A DNA stretch of 64,000 bases from Amphibalanus amphitrite (GCF_019059575.1 NW_024881842.1:1-64000); one strand, 5' to 3'. Shown: positions 45,958 through 59,710, counted from the stretch's first letter. Numbers and translations are program-made. The notes: generated by a model from the letters alone, not told the origin.

Positions 45958-48605
45958 CGGTCCCGGTCCGGGGTCGCCGTACGATCTGACGGTCTCACTC
46001 GGTCCATCCAGTGTCTCCGTAACTCAGAGTAATGGTGCATTGTGCCGCCGGCAGCAGCAATGTGTCAGGGGAGACGAGCCGCCATGGCGGGCTGGTGCCC
46101 AGGCGAGCTGGTGCAGGTGCTCAGATGCACGTCACTGGTGCAGCTGGTGATGGCTGGTGACAACGACATTGTAGGGTAAGACGAAGCACCGTAGACTGTA
46201 GAGTGTAGAGTTGTGTGCATTGTGGGATATAGACCTATAGGCAGGGGGCCGGAAAAGGCACTTTTTGTGAAATGAGGCTGGTTGATCACTGTTCGCGCAA
46301 AGTATTGTCGAGATTTCATTTTGTTGATGCAGGATTGCGCATTGCACAATCATACAAAAGAGCTTCCAGCGCGTGAGTGAAGGCTGTGCCTGTGTGAGTT
46401 TGGTACTGGTGAAGCGTGGTGGGTGTATTCGCGCCCCTTTGTGAGGTCGTCGCATCTTCGTCAGCGCCTGACTGATGGGACCATAGCAGGTCGGTTTTTA
46501 GAACCGCACCGCCTCACTGAGCGCTGCAGAGGTGCTCCCAATCTGGAAATATGGCCGATTACAATACTCTGATCCGGTGGAACACCTCTCTTGGTGATCG
46601 TCACTCGGTGAAATGGAGCTCGCCCGTGCTTTGTGTCGACTGAGTGGGCGATATTCGCCGCTCCAAGCGGGAGCCGAGAGACTGCTCGACACCCACATGC
46701 CGAGTGCATTAGTAAAATCAACATATAGATTTTCGCCGACCAGCGGGGATAGTTTCTATCGATCCGTGTCTTTAGTGCTTGATTGCTCGCTTAATCGTTG
46801 GTTAGTATGAATAACAAGTGGAGTTAATCATGTGATAATTTGGCGGGTATTAGTACTCATCTGTCGACCTGTGTCATAAACCACCGGTCCATTTTAGCAG
46901 AGCCTTGGTAGGAGAAGATACGACACTGGGACACGCAAAGACTAACTCACTCGTTTCAGCAACTTGAAAGGCAGCCAGGTTGTTCTGTAGTTTTAATAAA
47001 TTGCATCTAGATTCAGCAGACAATGAGGGTATCCTGTCCATTGAACGGTTGGTCAGATGTGGAAATGATGTGGGAGTTACCAATTTCCAAAGTCACAAAA
47101 ATGTAATAAATGGAAATAATCTAAAATATGAATAAATGCGTGAAATTAATTAGCATAGATAAATGCCTCAAAGTTTGGCTTGACTCAAAGATCAATGTCC
47201 CAAGTCCTTTTTTCTCAGCAGTGAGTACTGAGTGTGCAGACCGCAAACCAGCGTTGAGGTCCGGTCGTTGACAAGGAGAAGACATATGAAGGTAAGAGAC
47301 GAGGGCGAAAAGGTAGACGGAAGACATGCAGCAGGTGGGACAGCGACGGATACGCGGGACGCGTGTTCTCATGGCCCGTCTGCCTCTACATAGTTCGTCA
47401 CTGGCCGTGGGTCGGGCGGCCTGATGAATCCTCCCGTCAAACGGGGTGCACACTGATCAATTGCAGTCAGTGTACCGACACCCCGAGCCGCCCGCTGCCG
47501 GCTCCGGTTACTGCGAGACGCCGACGTACGCGACGAGACTGCGGCGTTTTTTGGCGCCCCACGCCGCGCCGCGTCACTCTTGTCGCGTCTGCGCCATGGA
47601 GTGTCGCGGCACGGCGCGGCTCCGCTTACGCGCCGTGTTGGCGATTTCTCGGCTGTCGGTGCGGCGCCGGCAGATGCGCCGTTTTTGCCGCCTGTCATGT
47701 CACTGCCGCACCACGACCGCCGCGGTGTCGGGGGCGTGTCACGGGGCGGCCAGTGGTCACTGCCGGCCTCAGTGGGTCACGGGGTCTCAGCAAGCGTGAC
47801 GAATGGATGGGATTATGTGAGTGTGGTCAGATTGGTGTCTAATAACACGAGGGATAACAAGATATGGGAGAGGACCAGTTTTGCGCCATATTTTCCCTCT
47901 CTTTCGCGCATCTGCCAAGTGCCATGTTCTTCGTCCTTGTTGCTGATTCTTGAATACTAATCGGCTATTGAGCAGAGCCGACATGATTTTTTTACAATGA
48001 ACTATCGATTTTTCCGAAGGCGCAACGCGATTGATTGGCATTGGGAAATCAAGTCACCCTGTGCTCTTCACTTGTAAAAAACCAGTACACTAACTACCTG
48101 GTCTTAGTTTACCAGTAGTGCTTTGCCTTTTGCGCGCAGTGTCTTGCTAATTCTAGCATGGTGACTGCAGCGCCACAATAACATCGAATCTCCCGGGAGC
48201 ACCCAACTCATGATGCATGCCTAACGTAGCATTAAATAATGCCTTACAGTCGGCCGGCGCGGTGGCCACCCTCGCTGCGTTAGTTAGTCCCTGCCGGCCT
48301 CCCGGACATCATACAGATTACCCTGGCGTGACGCTCGGATCTCCTAGATTGAGATTCCCCCCGCGTCTGTGTCTGAATCATAGTGAGGGCGGCAGAGGGT
48401 CAAACGCTCATCTGGGCCCCACGTGCCGGCCGGAAAGGCACCCCTGGGGCGGAGAGCTGCGCAGCCGGCTGGTGTCCAGGGTATTAGCGATCGTCTGGTG
48501 ATGAAGGGTGGTCGGGGAGGTGTGATGGGATCGGGTAATAGGAATCGCAACAAGCCATGTCCAACGCTGAGCTACATATACCTGCTGACTAGCAAAAACA
48601 TTAAC
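45958..48605. other. Long interval with no gene recognised
   Basis: CpG-rich at 47470-47780, giving long overlapping frames in several phases without a domain. Confidence 0.4.
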
Positions 48606-49794
48606 TTAACCCGCGCCCCGCTGGGGGGGGGGGCAGAATCTGCCCCCCCTCCCGTTTTTCGCCAATAACTTCTAAACGCGTTACGCCAGCGACGTCAAAC
48701 TTTCAGTACCTTATCATACATTAATTTGACACGTTCCCTGAAAATTTGAACGAAATCCGTCGGAAAATTTTTGAGAAATTGACGTTTTAGTGACGTCTTG
48801 TTCGCCATTTTCGCCGCAAAAACGGCAAAATTTCAAACGCCGCTAACATCTTCATTTTTAAAGGAATCAAGACGTAACAAAAAAGGTTATACGTGATTCC
48901 ACGTTGTCTATCAAATGGCTATCTCGGTTTTTTGACAATTTTGGATTTTGGCCCAAAATTTTTCAAAAAACTGATTTTTTGGGAAAATAGTTATAAGATC
49001 CAAAATGTTGAGTGTATCGAAAAAACCGGAATATATGTCAGAGAAGTGGTCAGTGTGCATCTACATACCAATTTTTAGAAGAATCGGTTCAAAAATGTGG
49101 GAGTTATTCAAAATTTTATGACGTCACGACACACAAAATTTTTGAAAAATGATTTTTTTGGAAGTTCTAGACCTCTTAAGGAAACAAAAATAGCACCATT
49201 CGATTCGTCGTGAAAAACTGCATCAGATAGACACCTTTTTGGGCCTTAACAACCAACTTCAAAATTTGACCTCACTTGACCTGACCTTGACCTGACCTCG
49301 ACCTGAAATTCATCCAGAGGTGGTCTATATCACTTATTGAGTGTGCCTATTGAATTCTATGAGTAAAATGACCCATAAAACATGTGTCGCACATGCCCTT
49401 TTCTGTATTTTGTTTTTGGTGACCTGACCTGACCTGACCTGACCTTGACCTTGACCTTTGAATGACATTATATGCAACGAATATTGTCTTGGTAGTCTCA
49501 GAACACGTTTTGGGCAATCAGTCTCAGTCCATTCTTCGGCAACTACGGTGCAAGGCCGATACTGTAGAAACTTGCATTTTGTACCCTTGACCTGACCTTG
49601 ACCTGACCTCTGACCTACTTAAGCAAAAAATTTTGGGCTCTTAAGATCCGCCTTGTTGAGAGCTTTCGATTGCCGTTTTCCCCGTCTTTCTACGACCATC
49701 GGTTCGGAAGTTAGACAGGGGGGGGGCAGAATCTGCCCCCCCCCCCCCCCAGCAGGGCGCGTATGGCTGAATAGCCCAGCGGGGCGCGGGTTAA
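48606..49794. mobile_element. piggyBac-like MITE copy 7
   Basis: 1189 bp between TTAA at 48606-48609 and 49791-49794. Perfect 16-bp inverted repeats: CCCGCGCCCCGCTGGG (48610-48625) and CCCAGCGGGGCGCGGG (49775-49790). The right terminus is doubled, with AGCAGGGCGCGTATGG just inside. G/C tracts lie at 48624-48633 and 49719-49750. The interior has a TGACC pentamer run at 49422-49457 and TGACGTCA-type words near 48791 and 49120. It is distantly related to copy 5 (shared CTATCTCGG and AATTTTTCAAAAAA blocks). Confidence 0.92.
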
Positions 49795-52700
49795 CGCAAA
49801 AACGTAACGCCTTTCTTTTGTCAAATTTTGTAGCAAACAGGTATGTGCAATGATAATGAAGCCATATGTCATCATATAATTGAAGCTACTTTAATGTCCT
49901 TCCAAAGCTACGCTGTCACAATCTCATATGTCATGCTCAGTTCAACATTTTCTGCGCACCGTCGCGACAAAGCAACAGCGTCGATCATCACATCTGACAG
50001 AACAGAAGAGACAACGACTGACGACAGAGATCCCTGGTGAATCCCTAGTGATTTGACCGAATCTCGACCCCTGCGCAGACCATACACCGAAGAGGGTCCA
50101 AACTCATATTCGAGTGCATTTTTCCTTGTTAATATTCCACAGGCTGGCATCCACTTAGAACAAGCCTCTCTCGGAAAAATGCGTTGCGTCGTCCCACTGG
50201 ACCCAGGAGAATAACGACTTTCATAAATAACTGATTCCCCTTGTTATGAACCCTTCCCACCTTTTCACCGAGCCCGTCAGAGCCCCGGGCGTCCCTCGTA
50301 GTGCCAGCGCGCCTGATGCTGCCATCCAGTCCCGAAACCACCTTGGGAGCCGACCAAGATCAATATCGATGGGCATCTCCCCCGCACCAAATCAGTCTTA
50401 GTTAATCCGCGATATCTGGTGGCAGCGTCAGCGCTTTTTCCGGTGGCCATTTTGGCGCATCTCGGGCCAATGTGGCCGTCAGCAGACCCGGCGCGCTCGG
50501 AGCGGTGCTGGTCCCTGATCAGCGCCAGCGATAGCAGCTATAGTTGACGTAATTGGCCAATATGTGGGCCGCCGGCCAGGAATGAACATCGGGACAGGGA
50601 TATTGGCCGGCAGAGCGACGCTGGTCGCTGCGATGACCCGGCGCGGGTCACTGCTGATGGGTACTGCAGTCAGCCCTGACATTGCTGAACTGGCGTTATG
50701 TTGGTGCTGATCAGTGGTCATCACGATACTGCTCAGTACATGATGTGGAACAGCGCTGCACTGGCCTCGTGCTGGTCAATGCAATGTCGGTATCCTCTTT
50801 GCAGGATGCCTATCACTGGACAGTGTTGGCGCGGTGTGACTATATTCGATAACCACTATCTGCAGTAGCAGTTGAAGGCTTGCAAATAGTGATGGGCCAT
50901 ACGAGTATCACCTCTGGCCTATGTACATATGTATAATACCGGTGTAGTACAGAGGGTCTATGGATGGACAAGGATATGTGTACATACAAAAGACACCAAT
51001 CTTGCCGCCCAGTATCAAAGCCCACACTACGTCTGAGTTCACCCGGACGTAATTTCAGCGGCGATGTCTTTTTAAAATGTCGATGTTGTCCAGACGCCAC
51101 TCCAAATGTCATCGGCGAGCCGTAACATTTCGAATCACTCCCTTACGTCTCCATGACCTGACCTTCTCGTCCCACCTTCTGTGGAATCCAGTCCCGCGTG
51201 GCGTCGGGAGTCACCTCTAGAACCTGTCTCTCTTTTCAGGCGGCTCAGGGCTGACTCTGTTGCTCTGTGTTGTGATGAGGCCGCGCTGTACCACGGTCAC
51301 GTATAATCTGGAACGGTCACAGCTGACCAATGCCGGTCGTTAGTTGACCTGAGCGGTGTGTGTTTGTCCAGTAATTGTTCGACAGTGGTTCAAAGGCTGT
51401 GTGCAGTAGTGAACCAATCATGGTCCGATATTGGTCCTATTGTGGTCCGAATGTGATCATGTTCTGGTTCATGTGCAGATATGATGATCGTGTCACTCCA
51501 GACGATGTTAATTTCAAAGCTAAGCAGAATTCGGCTGAATCCTTCTGTGGGTCTCTTGTTGAGGTTCAGGGGATCAACCTCATCTGCAACAAGCCATGGC
51601 GGTGATGCATTAAGACTTCAGAAACCATCATAGACGACATCCCGGATATGTGGCAGTTGCCTCTCTTCATTTTTAGTTTCTTTTATATCCTAATATCAGA
51701 TTCTCGTGGTTTCATGATGATGAGATGGATATTTCAGCTTGAACTGCACACTCGGACATGAAGCGGAGATGGCGAACGCCTGATGACGCTGGTGCCCACC
51801 TGACAACGTTCGGAGGCAGCGGATGTCGTCTAATGACCTCTGATGACGCGCCTAATGACGCCCCATGACGTTTGCCGAATTGTAACGACGCCCAGTGACA
51901 TCGCGTGCAATTGGGGGACTACTAGGCTGAGGTGGCAGAAAACGCCTGCCCAGGTCACCCAAGCGGACGCGAATAGAGAAAATTGCTCTTGGACTATTTG
52001 GCATGGCTGTAAACGAGCCTGATTAGGTGCCATTTGGATGCGGTGGAGCATGGTCGGTCCGTTTGTAAGGAAAATGCCACTGGGCGTGCGTGCCAGGTGT
52101 GTGCAATTTGTGGTGGCGAGGGAGCTGTCAGAAAGGCTGCCGTCTGATACGGGGTCTTCATTAATGAAGTGGGTGCACACACATGGTCATGATAAGGATT
52201 TCATTGTGTGATGGCATGGCTTTGTCCCAGCAAACTGCAGATTACCAAAGTTTCATTAACGGAAAAGTTGGTGGAGCTTTGGCGCCGCGACTTCCTTGAG
52301 TAAAGTGTTACGAAACGGCTCCTATTACGGGCAACTTGGCCGCTGAATGGCTCGGTCTTCAGAACAGTTAGGAAGCAGAAGTTTCCGAATGGCCTCGACC
52401 TACGCTGGGACTGTGTTTTATCCTGTTGATAAGGCCGGCAGCAACTGGAAGCACTTGGGGCTCAATGGAAAGCCGGACTCGACTTTGTACATTGTCGACG
52501 TCGACAAAGATTGCGGCCCTGTAGCGCAAGGCTTATTCAGTGACTGCATTTACACGTGAATGCAATTCATTCACTTCATTTCACAATCCATTTCGTGAAA
52601 GTTTGATAATGAAAGGGTCTGCAAAAAAGAAACTCATGAAGCTTTTTCATACCATCTGAAATGTTGATTTCGCATGTAGATACTGATGACTCTCTGGGTT

Positions 52701-53705
52701 GTGACAGCTGTTTCACATCTATCGATTCAGATTCGGGGCTGATATCCACAAACCCCCAATTCCAAGCTGCGTATCTGCTATCTCACATCGATGGCCGCTC
52801 TCCCCAGGCACCCCTTCTTCACTCCGTTCGGCCTGGCGTCAACAATCAGCTCACGTTAATCAGCGGAGCATCCCACCCCTCATAAACCCGGCTGACTAAC
52901 ACACACGCAGACACACAAATACGCTGGTTCACTCCCCAAACAGGCTGATTAGAGGCAAAAGGGGTGCAGGAACGGCCAACTGTCACCGTCGACAGCCGTC
53001 GGTCCCGACAGCGTCATCTGATTACGGCACAACGGTGTGACATGAATGATTTAGCTGCGCTGTTCGCGATGTGATTTGACGAGCTGCAACGTAGTGAACG
53101 GAGCAATTTAGAAAGCTATCCATTACTATAAAAAGTAAACAGCACAGCGATGTTCATGACGTAGGAAGGTACTTTGTATCGATGACTGAAAAGTACTTTG
53201 AATGGGCAACGCGGTGTAACTTTTTTATAATCATTTATTATATATTGCCAAAAATCCTGACATTCGGTTAGGGATGAAATGGAAATGAAGGCATCACATT
53301 TATGTAAAAACTGACGTAACTTAAACTTCCACCACAACATCTAATCATAACGCCCGCTTGCTAACAGCACTCTCTGCCTTCTCCTTTTGTTTTCACAAAA
53401 AGCGATACCTATCCTTATATCGTTTCAGCCATATTCACGAATACCTTGATCTCTAACTTAACCATTCTCCTGGTTTACCGAGCTCACATTGTCACTGAAA
53501 AGCATCACTGGTCGGGTGCGATCGCGCCTAAAAGCATCGACTCATTACGGCGGCTAACTTGGCGCAACGCGTGCGTATCGTCGCCGGCGCGCCGTTCCAC
53601 GCCGCATCTGATCAAAGTTAGTCGTCGCCCTACCATTATACGAGCCAACTTTGGGGAGCTTTTAGCACGTCTTCTCTCGCCTGTGGGGAAGCGCGCGAGA
53701 GGGCA
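49795..53705. other. Long interval with no gene recognised
   Basis: Scattered short frames only; none has a domain or clean splice context. Confidence 0.4.
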
Positions 53706-54068
53706 GCCGGCAGCTGGCAGCGCCGAGATTCAAAAGCAGCTCTGGGAAACCTCGGCAGCTCTAGGAAAACTCGAAAAGCTCGACAGCTTGGCAGCTTGGC
53801 AACTTTGCGGCTCGACAGCTTGGAAGCTAGGCAGTTCGACGGCTAAGAGTATCGGCAGCTGTCAGCTCCAAGGACCTAAAGCAGCTCTAGGGAAACTCGG
53901 CAGCTCTGGGATAAATTGACAGCTCAGCTCGGTAGCCGGCAGCTTGACAGCTCAGCAGCTCGCATCTCGGCAGAAGGCAGCTTGGCATCTCGGTAGCTCA
54001 CGCAGCTCGACAGCTCGCCAGCCCTCAGAGCTCAGCTTGAGTAGCTCGCCAGCTCGACAGCTAGTTAG
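53706..54068 (+). repeat. Degenerate CAGCTCGG/CAGCTTGG minisatellite
   Basis: About 360 bases in which CAGCT recurs roughly every 8-14 bases, mostly followed by CG, TGG or CGA (for example GACAGCTTGGCAGCTTGGCA). Confidence 0.85.
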
Positions 54069-54840
54069 TTGGCTCTATCACGAGTGAGCCAAGAGTTGGA
54101 CTCGCCCTGCTCCCCGTGATGGACGGCCCACCGATCGGCAACTCACAACACTCCCTGTCTCGTCGGATTATACACCCAGGAGTCGCGTGAATAGATTAAG
54201 ATGTGCTGTTGATTTGTGCACTTGCCCCAGTCGTTAGTTAGGATTTTGGTGTTTGAAAAATGACACGTGCTGATGCACACCACAATTGGGTGGATGCTGG
54301 ATGCTGTTCGTTGTGCATCCTTTGTTGTTGGAGGGAGAAAGATGTCCTCAATAAAGCACTTCACACATAATCTTACACTCAAGTCAGACCAATGTCAATA
54401 TATTTACACAAATAATCAGGCTGTTGAAATACCAGAAGCACCAAGCTCACCTTTAAAACTGGGCGTGCCAACTTTAGCCAAATATCTTGCGCTGTAAGAG
54501 AGATGCATTTATGTGGATCCATTGTAATTCCTGGTGCACCCTACCTTACAAATTGTAAGTAATCTTAGCTTGGCACCGTTGGAAATTCCTATTAACTTAA
54601 CCGTGGTACCTAGGATGGCTATAACAGCACCGCCTTTTGCATACAGAACTGGCTAAATGCGCCGCCTAAATATACACTATGCATGTCCGGGCCCCGAACA
54701 GCAGCCTAATGAATTCAGTTGTGTGCGCTAAATAAAGCAGCAATCTTCCTGCCACGGCGTTAAAATATGCTCCAACGGCATATCGAGACGTGTTCGGTAT
54801 GCCATCTCATGCATATAATTTAATTGAGAAATACTGCTTA
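54069..54840. other. Interval with no gene recognised
   Basis: Nothing supported. Confidence 0.45.
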
Positions 54841-55804
54841 GGGGAGAGTGGGGTGGGTTGTATCAGTTTTTACTCAGAGACCCATAACCTCGTAACTATC
54901 CGTGATAAACTCATTATTTTCATACTATCTCCTTCCTTGATTCTTCTGCTTTTTTTGTGCAAAGTAACTTTTCCGCTACCTCTACCAGTTTTTCTTCTAC
55001 GGTCTGCCGAATAGAACAATGTTTTTGATACAACTTGCCCCATGGCTTGGGTGAGTTGTATCACATGGTGGGGTAATTTGTATCACTAGGTATTTCACGT
55101 TTCAGGGAGTGTGCTTGCTACTGGTTTTGAACATAACAGCAACATTAAATGGTGTTCATACAATGTATATGCTCAAAGGCTTCACTTTTATTAGACTAAG
55201 CTTAGGTCAATGCAATCCGAAGTGAACGAAACATCGAAACGAACGAAACATCAACAGACTAGATGCAAAAGTGGCCCGTTAAGAGCAAAGAAGCCAACAC
55301 ATTGTGCCGAAATGGAACGAGTATTGACTAGCTACCTACAAACGCGAGACAGGGCTTAGCTTTCGCGATCAAAAGCAACATACCCATACATACATACATG
55401 TTACAACATACCCCACCCGGCTCTGATACAACATGTACCTCGCCGCCATCTTGGAAAAAACGTCCTCGTGCTCAAAAACAGCGGACAGCTGGAGAAATCC
55501 ATTTTCACTCACACAGCCTTAGAACCTATCCTCACCACCGCTACGGAGATCTTTCAAATTCGTGCACATCTAAATGCCCAAAACACACATTTTCTTCCAA
55601 CTCATTTTTTAGAATGACATTAAAAAAACATAAAATCGGCTCTCAACTCGAGATGCGTCCACCCAGCCACACGACAGAACAGGGAAAGATGGCGCCCGGA
55701 AAACCTCGTCGGCTGGTCGTGTCACGAGCGCTATCTATTGGATAAGTTTGGCACAATTCGCCCTGATACAACTTGGACATGATACAACTCTCCCCGCTCT
55801 CCCC
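54841..55804. mobile_element. TA-flanked MITE with GTATCA-rich ends
   Basis: 964 bp. Ends GGGGAGAGTGGGG (54841-54853) and CCCCGCTCTCCCC (55792-55804) are inverted with one mismatch, and TA stands directly outside both ends, as in Tc1/mariner-type insertions. Inside each end the word TGATACAACT or its inverse AGTTGTATCA is repeated (near 54857, 55026, 55054, 55078; 55421, 55764, 55780). No transposase was found. Confidence 0.8.
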
Positions 55805-55983
55805 TATGCATACATTGCCATACTACATTGGATTGCTAGAGCCACGTATACGTATAGAGTAGGTAGTTTAAATTTTCTCCTTCGCATGGAGTTGCATTTT
55901 TTTCATTTGGAAGAACAAATGGGCAATATGTGCAGCAAAAAGCAGCAAGACCTTGGTCTCTATCTCTGTACTGGTATCCCTCC

Positions 55984-56096
55984 TGATCGGAGAAATGAAT
56001 GACTCCAGCTTTCCTTTTCATCTGCGCTGGCGACGCCTCTGACCGGGGAAATGAATGACCCTGTCCTCCCTCTGTCTCTGCGCTGGGGACGCCTCT
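55984..56096 (+). repeat. 56-bp tandem duplication
   Basis: Two diverged copies of a unit that starts TGATCGGAGAAATGAATGAC and ends GCGACGCCTC; the second copy starts at 56040. Confidence 0.8.
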
Positions 56097-58217
56097 GCAT
56101 GCCGGCGTGATTTAGCGTCGCCAGTAACCGTCGTTGGCCGAGCCGGCGTCCCAGTGTATTAATGTAGGATTTAGGGCGAAATATTGCGATGGAATTGGAG
56201 ACGATATCACTTGCCATCGCTTTCTTTTGAAATATATCCAGTCTATTTTGGGTTTCTGATGATGACAGTATTGCTGGGTATTCAAACACAAGTAGATTTC
56301 AATCTGGATAAAATTTGAGCGTTCGCCTTATGATATTGCTTTGGGAAAACATTTATCCCATTCTCAAAACCCTTCTGTATAACATTTCTGCCCCTCATAC
56401 CTTGCTGATATTATGCTTCCTTTTGTGGTTCATGAGTGGCTCGTATTATTCTGGCACCATGAACGAGGCTTCATCACTTCATGAGTGTTCAAAAGTTTGG
56501 TCTGGCCGATATTAATAAATATGTTTTATTGAATTGGGTTTAAAAATAGATATGAAGACAGATTAAATCAAATGAAGTATATCGCGTCGTGTTGCAGCTA
56601 TTTGGCGTGACCTCCCAAGTCCAAACCGTAATGACAGGCATATACCAGCTTTTCTCATGCATTGATTTGCCGTCCGAATTATTATAAGTAATAACATTTT
56701 TACAGAAACATGTCATTAACTGCATCTTTTTTTGCAGGCAGACGTCAATCTTTGCATGAAACGCCAACGACACAAAATCTGGTCCAGTTGAACCGACCAA
56801 AAGACCTAATCTTTTCCATTTATCCCAGTTGAAGTAGCCTAGTTATTTTTATTGATATCCTGAGTAACTACTGCCCACATAATAATGACGTGCAGCAGTC
56901 CTCCGAAACTTAATAATGCTTCTTCAAACCGGCATAAAAACGTCGGTAAGATTAAGAAATGCCATCACAAGCCACCAGATTGTGACAACTAACCCCATAT
57001 GTCTCTCTTTACCGCAACAAACTACTGTCTTGCTCTCCAGCCTGCCCGTCCGCTTTTTCGGCACTGCGTCACATTCGTCTCTCGACACACGACGCCAGCT
57101 GGCCTCTGAGCACGTGTGACGTCACCAAGTTGAGTATTTTGCCGACCAAACAGTGATAAATGGTCGACATGTGCAACCGACGCTGTTTTCGCACGTGTGG
57201 TGAGCACGCGGCGCGAGCCTTTTTGGCGCGCTTTTCGCCTCGTGAGATTTAGCGAACGATCATGAAAACTTCCTACGTGCTGGTAGAACGGCATGATACG
57301 AGGATATACTCGTACTCTGAGAGATATCAGCACCTGGTTAATGTTATAGCACCGCCCGCCGTGGAAACGTCGACCGGGCCTGGTAAAATATTTATACAGC
57401 AATTTCGGAAGGCCTTCATGAAGCTTCCCTTGCATTAAAAGGCGTGAGCGGCGAGGCTCTTAACCGCCCGCCCGCCGCCGATAACATTATCCCATCGCGG
57501 TGAATTTCGTCATGCAGACCTCGTTTCTACGCCATGTTTCTGATTTCAGCTGATCGCCTGCGCCGCGCAGCAAATGCCGCAGCTCAGCAGAACATTTGGC
57601 AGCACCAGCAGCTGTTTCCATATTCTGCTGCCGCCTTCCGACACGATTAGGCGTTAATCCAGGAAGCTACAGAATGGCTGCGGTGACAACAGCGTAGTTA
57701 ATTACCTTGGCGTTTCATTAAATGGCGATGAGGTGAACTCATCGCACCACGAGCATACTGATGGCTGTCTGGGAGAGGAGTCAAAGGGGAACACGGTGTT
57801 CGGGGAGAGCAAATACCTAGCTAGCTCTGCTGCTCCCAGCCATGCCAGAAATTAGATGCCTCGCGTTCCGACCACGAGAAGAGTGACGTTTAATGTAATG
57901 CACACACTGAACCGTAAAAGGGTGAAGAGTTCATACCATCCCGGGGTTATTACAGGAAAGAAAAGGGATGAGACAAATTCGATGAACTTGTCTTCCCCGG
58001 CTTGGAATGCTGACAAAGAAATTGAGATGTAGGCAGAGGCTTTTTTCGAGCCCATCCAGCGTTGATTGGCAGCTTTGACAACTTCGAGGGCCTTTAATAG
58101 CAATGAATCATGATCGTACTTACATTATTTGTATTGAGGCATGCGCACATGCTTTTTTAGTACAGACACACAATAACATAACAATAACATAACATTGGGC
58201 ATCAACAAATGTTATTA
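56097..58217. other. Long interval with no gene recognised
   Basis: Nothing supported. GGCCTTTAATAGCAATGAATCA near 58090 has a loose echo at 63899-63920. Confidence 0.4.
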
Positions 58218-59228
58218 CTATTGCACAGAAAACTTAATGGGAATCTGCCATCTGCTATTGCTGAGCTTTTTGTAACCTCCGAACCTACTAGAATTAATCG
58301 TTCCGTTAAACATTTCTATGAGTCATTTGCATATTGAGTTTACAAAACTCATACTTTATCATGGGCTGGGCCTAGAATTTGGAACAGAATTATGGTACCT
58401 TTATTTCCTAGACTTTCTACGGTGCCAACTTCGAAATCCGTTATCAAAAACATCTCCAAAAGTTTCTTCCTAAGCCAGTATGGTTGATTCATTGAATACA
58501 GTGTTTCTCATCAATATATGTTCCATGTATATTAGTATGTACGTTTTATACACATAAAAAACATCTTTATTATCGAGTAGCTAGTTCTGTTACCCGTCCT
58601 TCCTTTTCGGTTACCCCTTTTCCTTTGTGTGTATGTGATTTTTGTGTTCTTTGTTTTTGTTTTTGTTTTTTGCTTGTGTTTTTTTTGCGTCTTTTGATAT
58701 CGCCTCCCAGTCTCGTTATGTTGCCTTTATTGCTTTATTGCCTTAACTGTCCTAATTTCTACACCAGCCACTTCGGAACTGGCCTCTGTGGGCCGTCTGA
58801 CAACAAGCCTTGCTTAGTTGGACGGCCCTACAGAGGCTCAGTAAATGACCCTGCCTGAATTTGACCAGAGATGTTACCTACAACAATCCACTATGTATGT
58901 ATGACTGTATCCCCCTCAGTTGTCTTCCTCCCACTAACATTCCCCTGTGTGAGTGAGCATCAGTGGGCGTTTCAGGGATGTAGGAGGGCAGTCACTAACT
59001 GTTTGCAGTTGTGACTACTTTGCTTCTTTTATACCATCTATTAACAGCATGCTTACTCCTCTGATATTCGCCTTCTTTTGTTTTTTTTTTCCTTTCTCTT
59101 AGCAGGGAGTGCCGCGACTTGTCATATTAAGTTTTCTGGTGTTAACGTAAGGTTCTGTGTGTCGCTGGGATAGAGGGAGGGGGCACTCCTGGTCACCTGT
59201 TCATGGGTGGCGGTGTAGAAAAAAAAAA
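58218..59228 (+). mobile_element. 5'-truncated LINE remnant with 3' UTR and A tail
   Basis: 58218-58487 translates to a LINE ORF2 C-terminus: LLHRKLNGNLPSAIAELF, TRINRSVKHFYESFAY, then (after one in-frame TGA) WAGPRIWNRI and a stop at 58485. The G-P-x-x-W-N block is the counterpart of LWNSLP in CR1/L2 elements. About 730 bases of 3' UTR follow and end in an A run at 59219-59228. It belongs to a different family from the LINE at 35150-39525. Confidence 0.75.
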
Positions 59229-59535
59229 TAACACACCACAATAGGCACATAACACAACCTTGTTCCTATCAGACCCACGCATCACCCACCCCTTTAGTTG
59301 CCAAACACAGGTGGGTCAGACACCCCTGCGTGCCTTCTCCGCCACCCCTCCCTGGCGCACACCTCACCTCAGTGTTGCAGCGCTCTATTGTTACCGGCTC
59401 TGCGTGTGAGACCACCTAGAAGGGTGACTTATTAACACTGCGATCAAAGCGGCAACGTCCCACACGTCGGATTAAAGTGAGAGTCGGTGTCACACGCCTG
59501 ATCCGACCGACGGCCGCTACAGGAAGTGACTAAGA
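59229..59535. other. Interval before candidate exon
   Basis: Nothing supported; it could hold a promoter if the exon at 59536 is real. Confidence 0.4.
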
Positions 59536-59641
59536 ATGTCTGTTCGGGGAACGAGCGACTCTGAGACGCGACATGTAGCAACGTCCGGAGAGAACACGAC
59601 GGAGAAACAAGGCTGGGTGTCAGACTGCAGCGATGGAGAAG
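59536..59641 (+). CDS. Candidate first coding exon, unknown protein
   Basis: An ATG at 59536 opens 35 codons (MSVRGTSDSETRHVATSG to SDCSDGE), followed by G|GTAAGT, a strong splice donor at 59642. The peptide is polar and acidic near its end and has no recognised domain. A GA tract starts 70 bases into the supposed intron. No downstream exon was found in the remaining 4.3 kb, so this could be chance. Confidence 0.25.
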
Positions 59642-59707
59642 GTAAGTGCGTGGTTGTGCGGAATGGCGAGCTTACTGTTCAATGCCTATGTGGTTTATGA
59701 GTGTTGC

Positions 59708-59710
<3 letters not shown>

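Noticed and set aside
45720..46150. Val-Cys-Pro-rich frames of 101-122 codons
   Set aside because: They translate the CCGGTGTG minisatellite.
47363..47842. 159-residue Arg/Cys-rich frame
   Set aside because: CpG-rich region with several overlapping frames open in different phases and no family resemblance.
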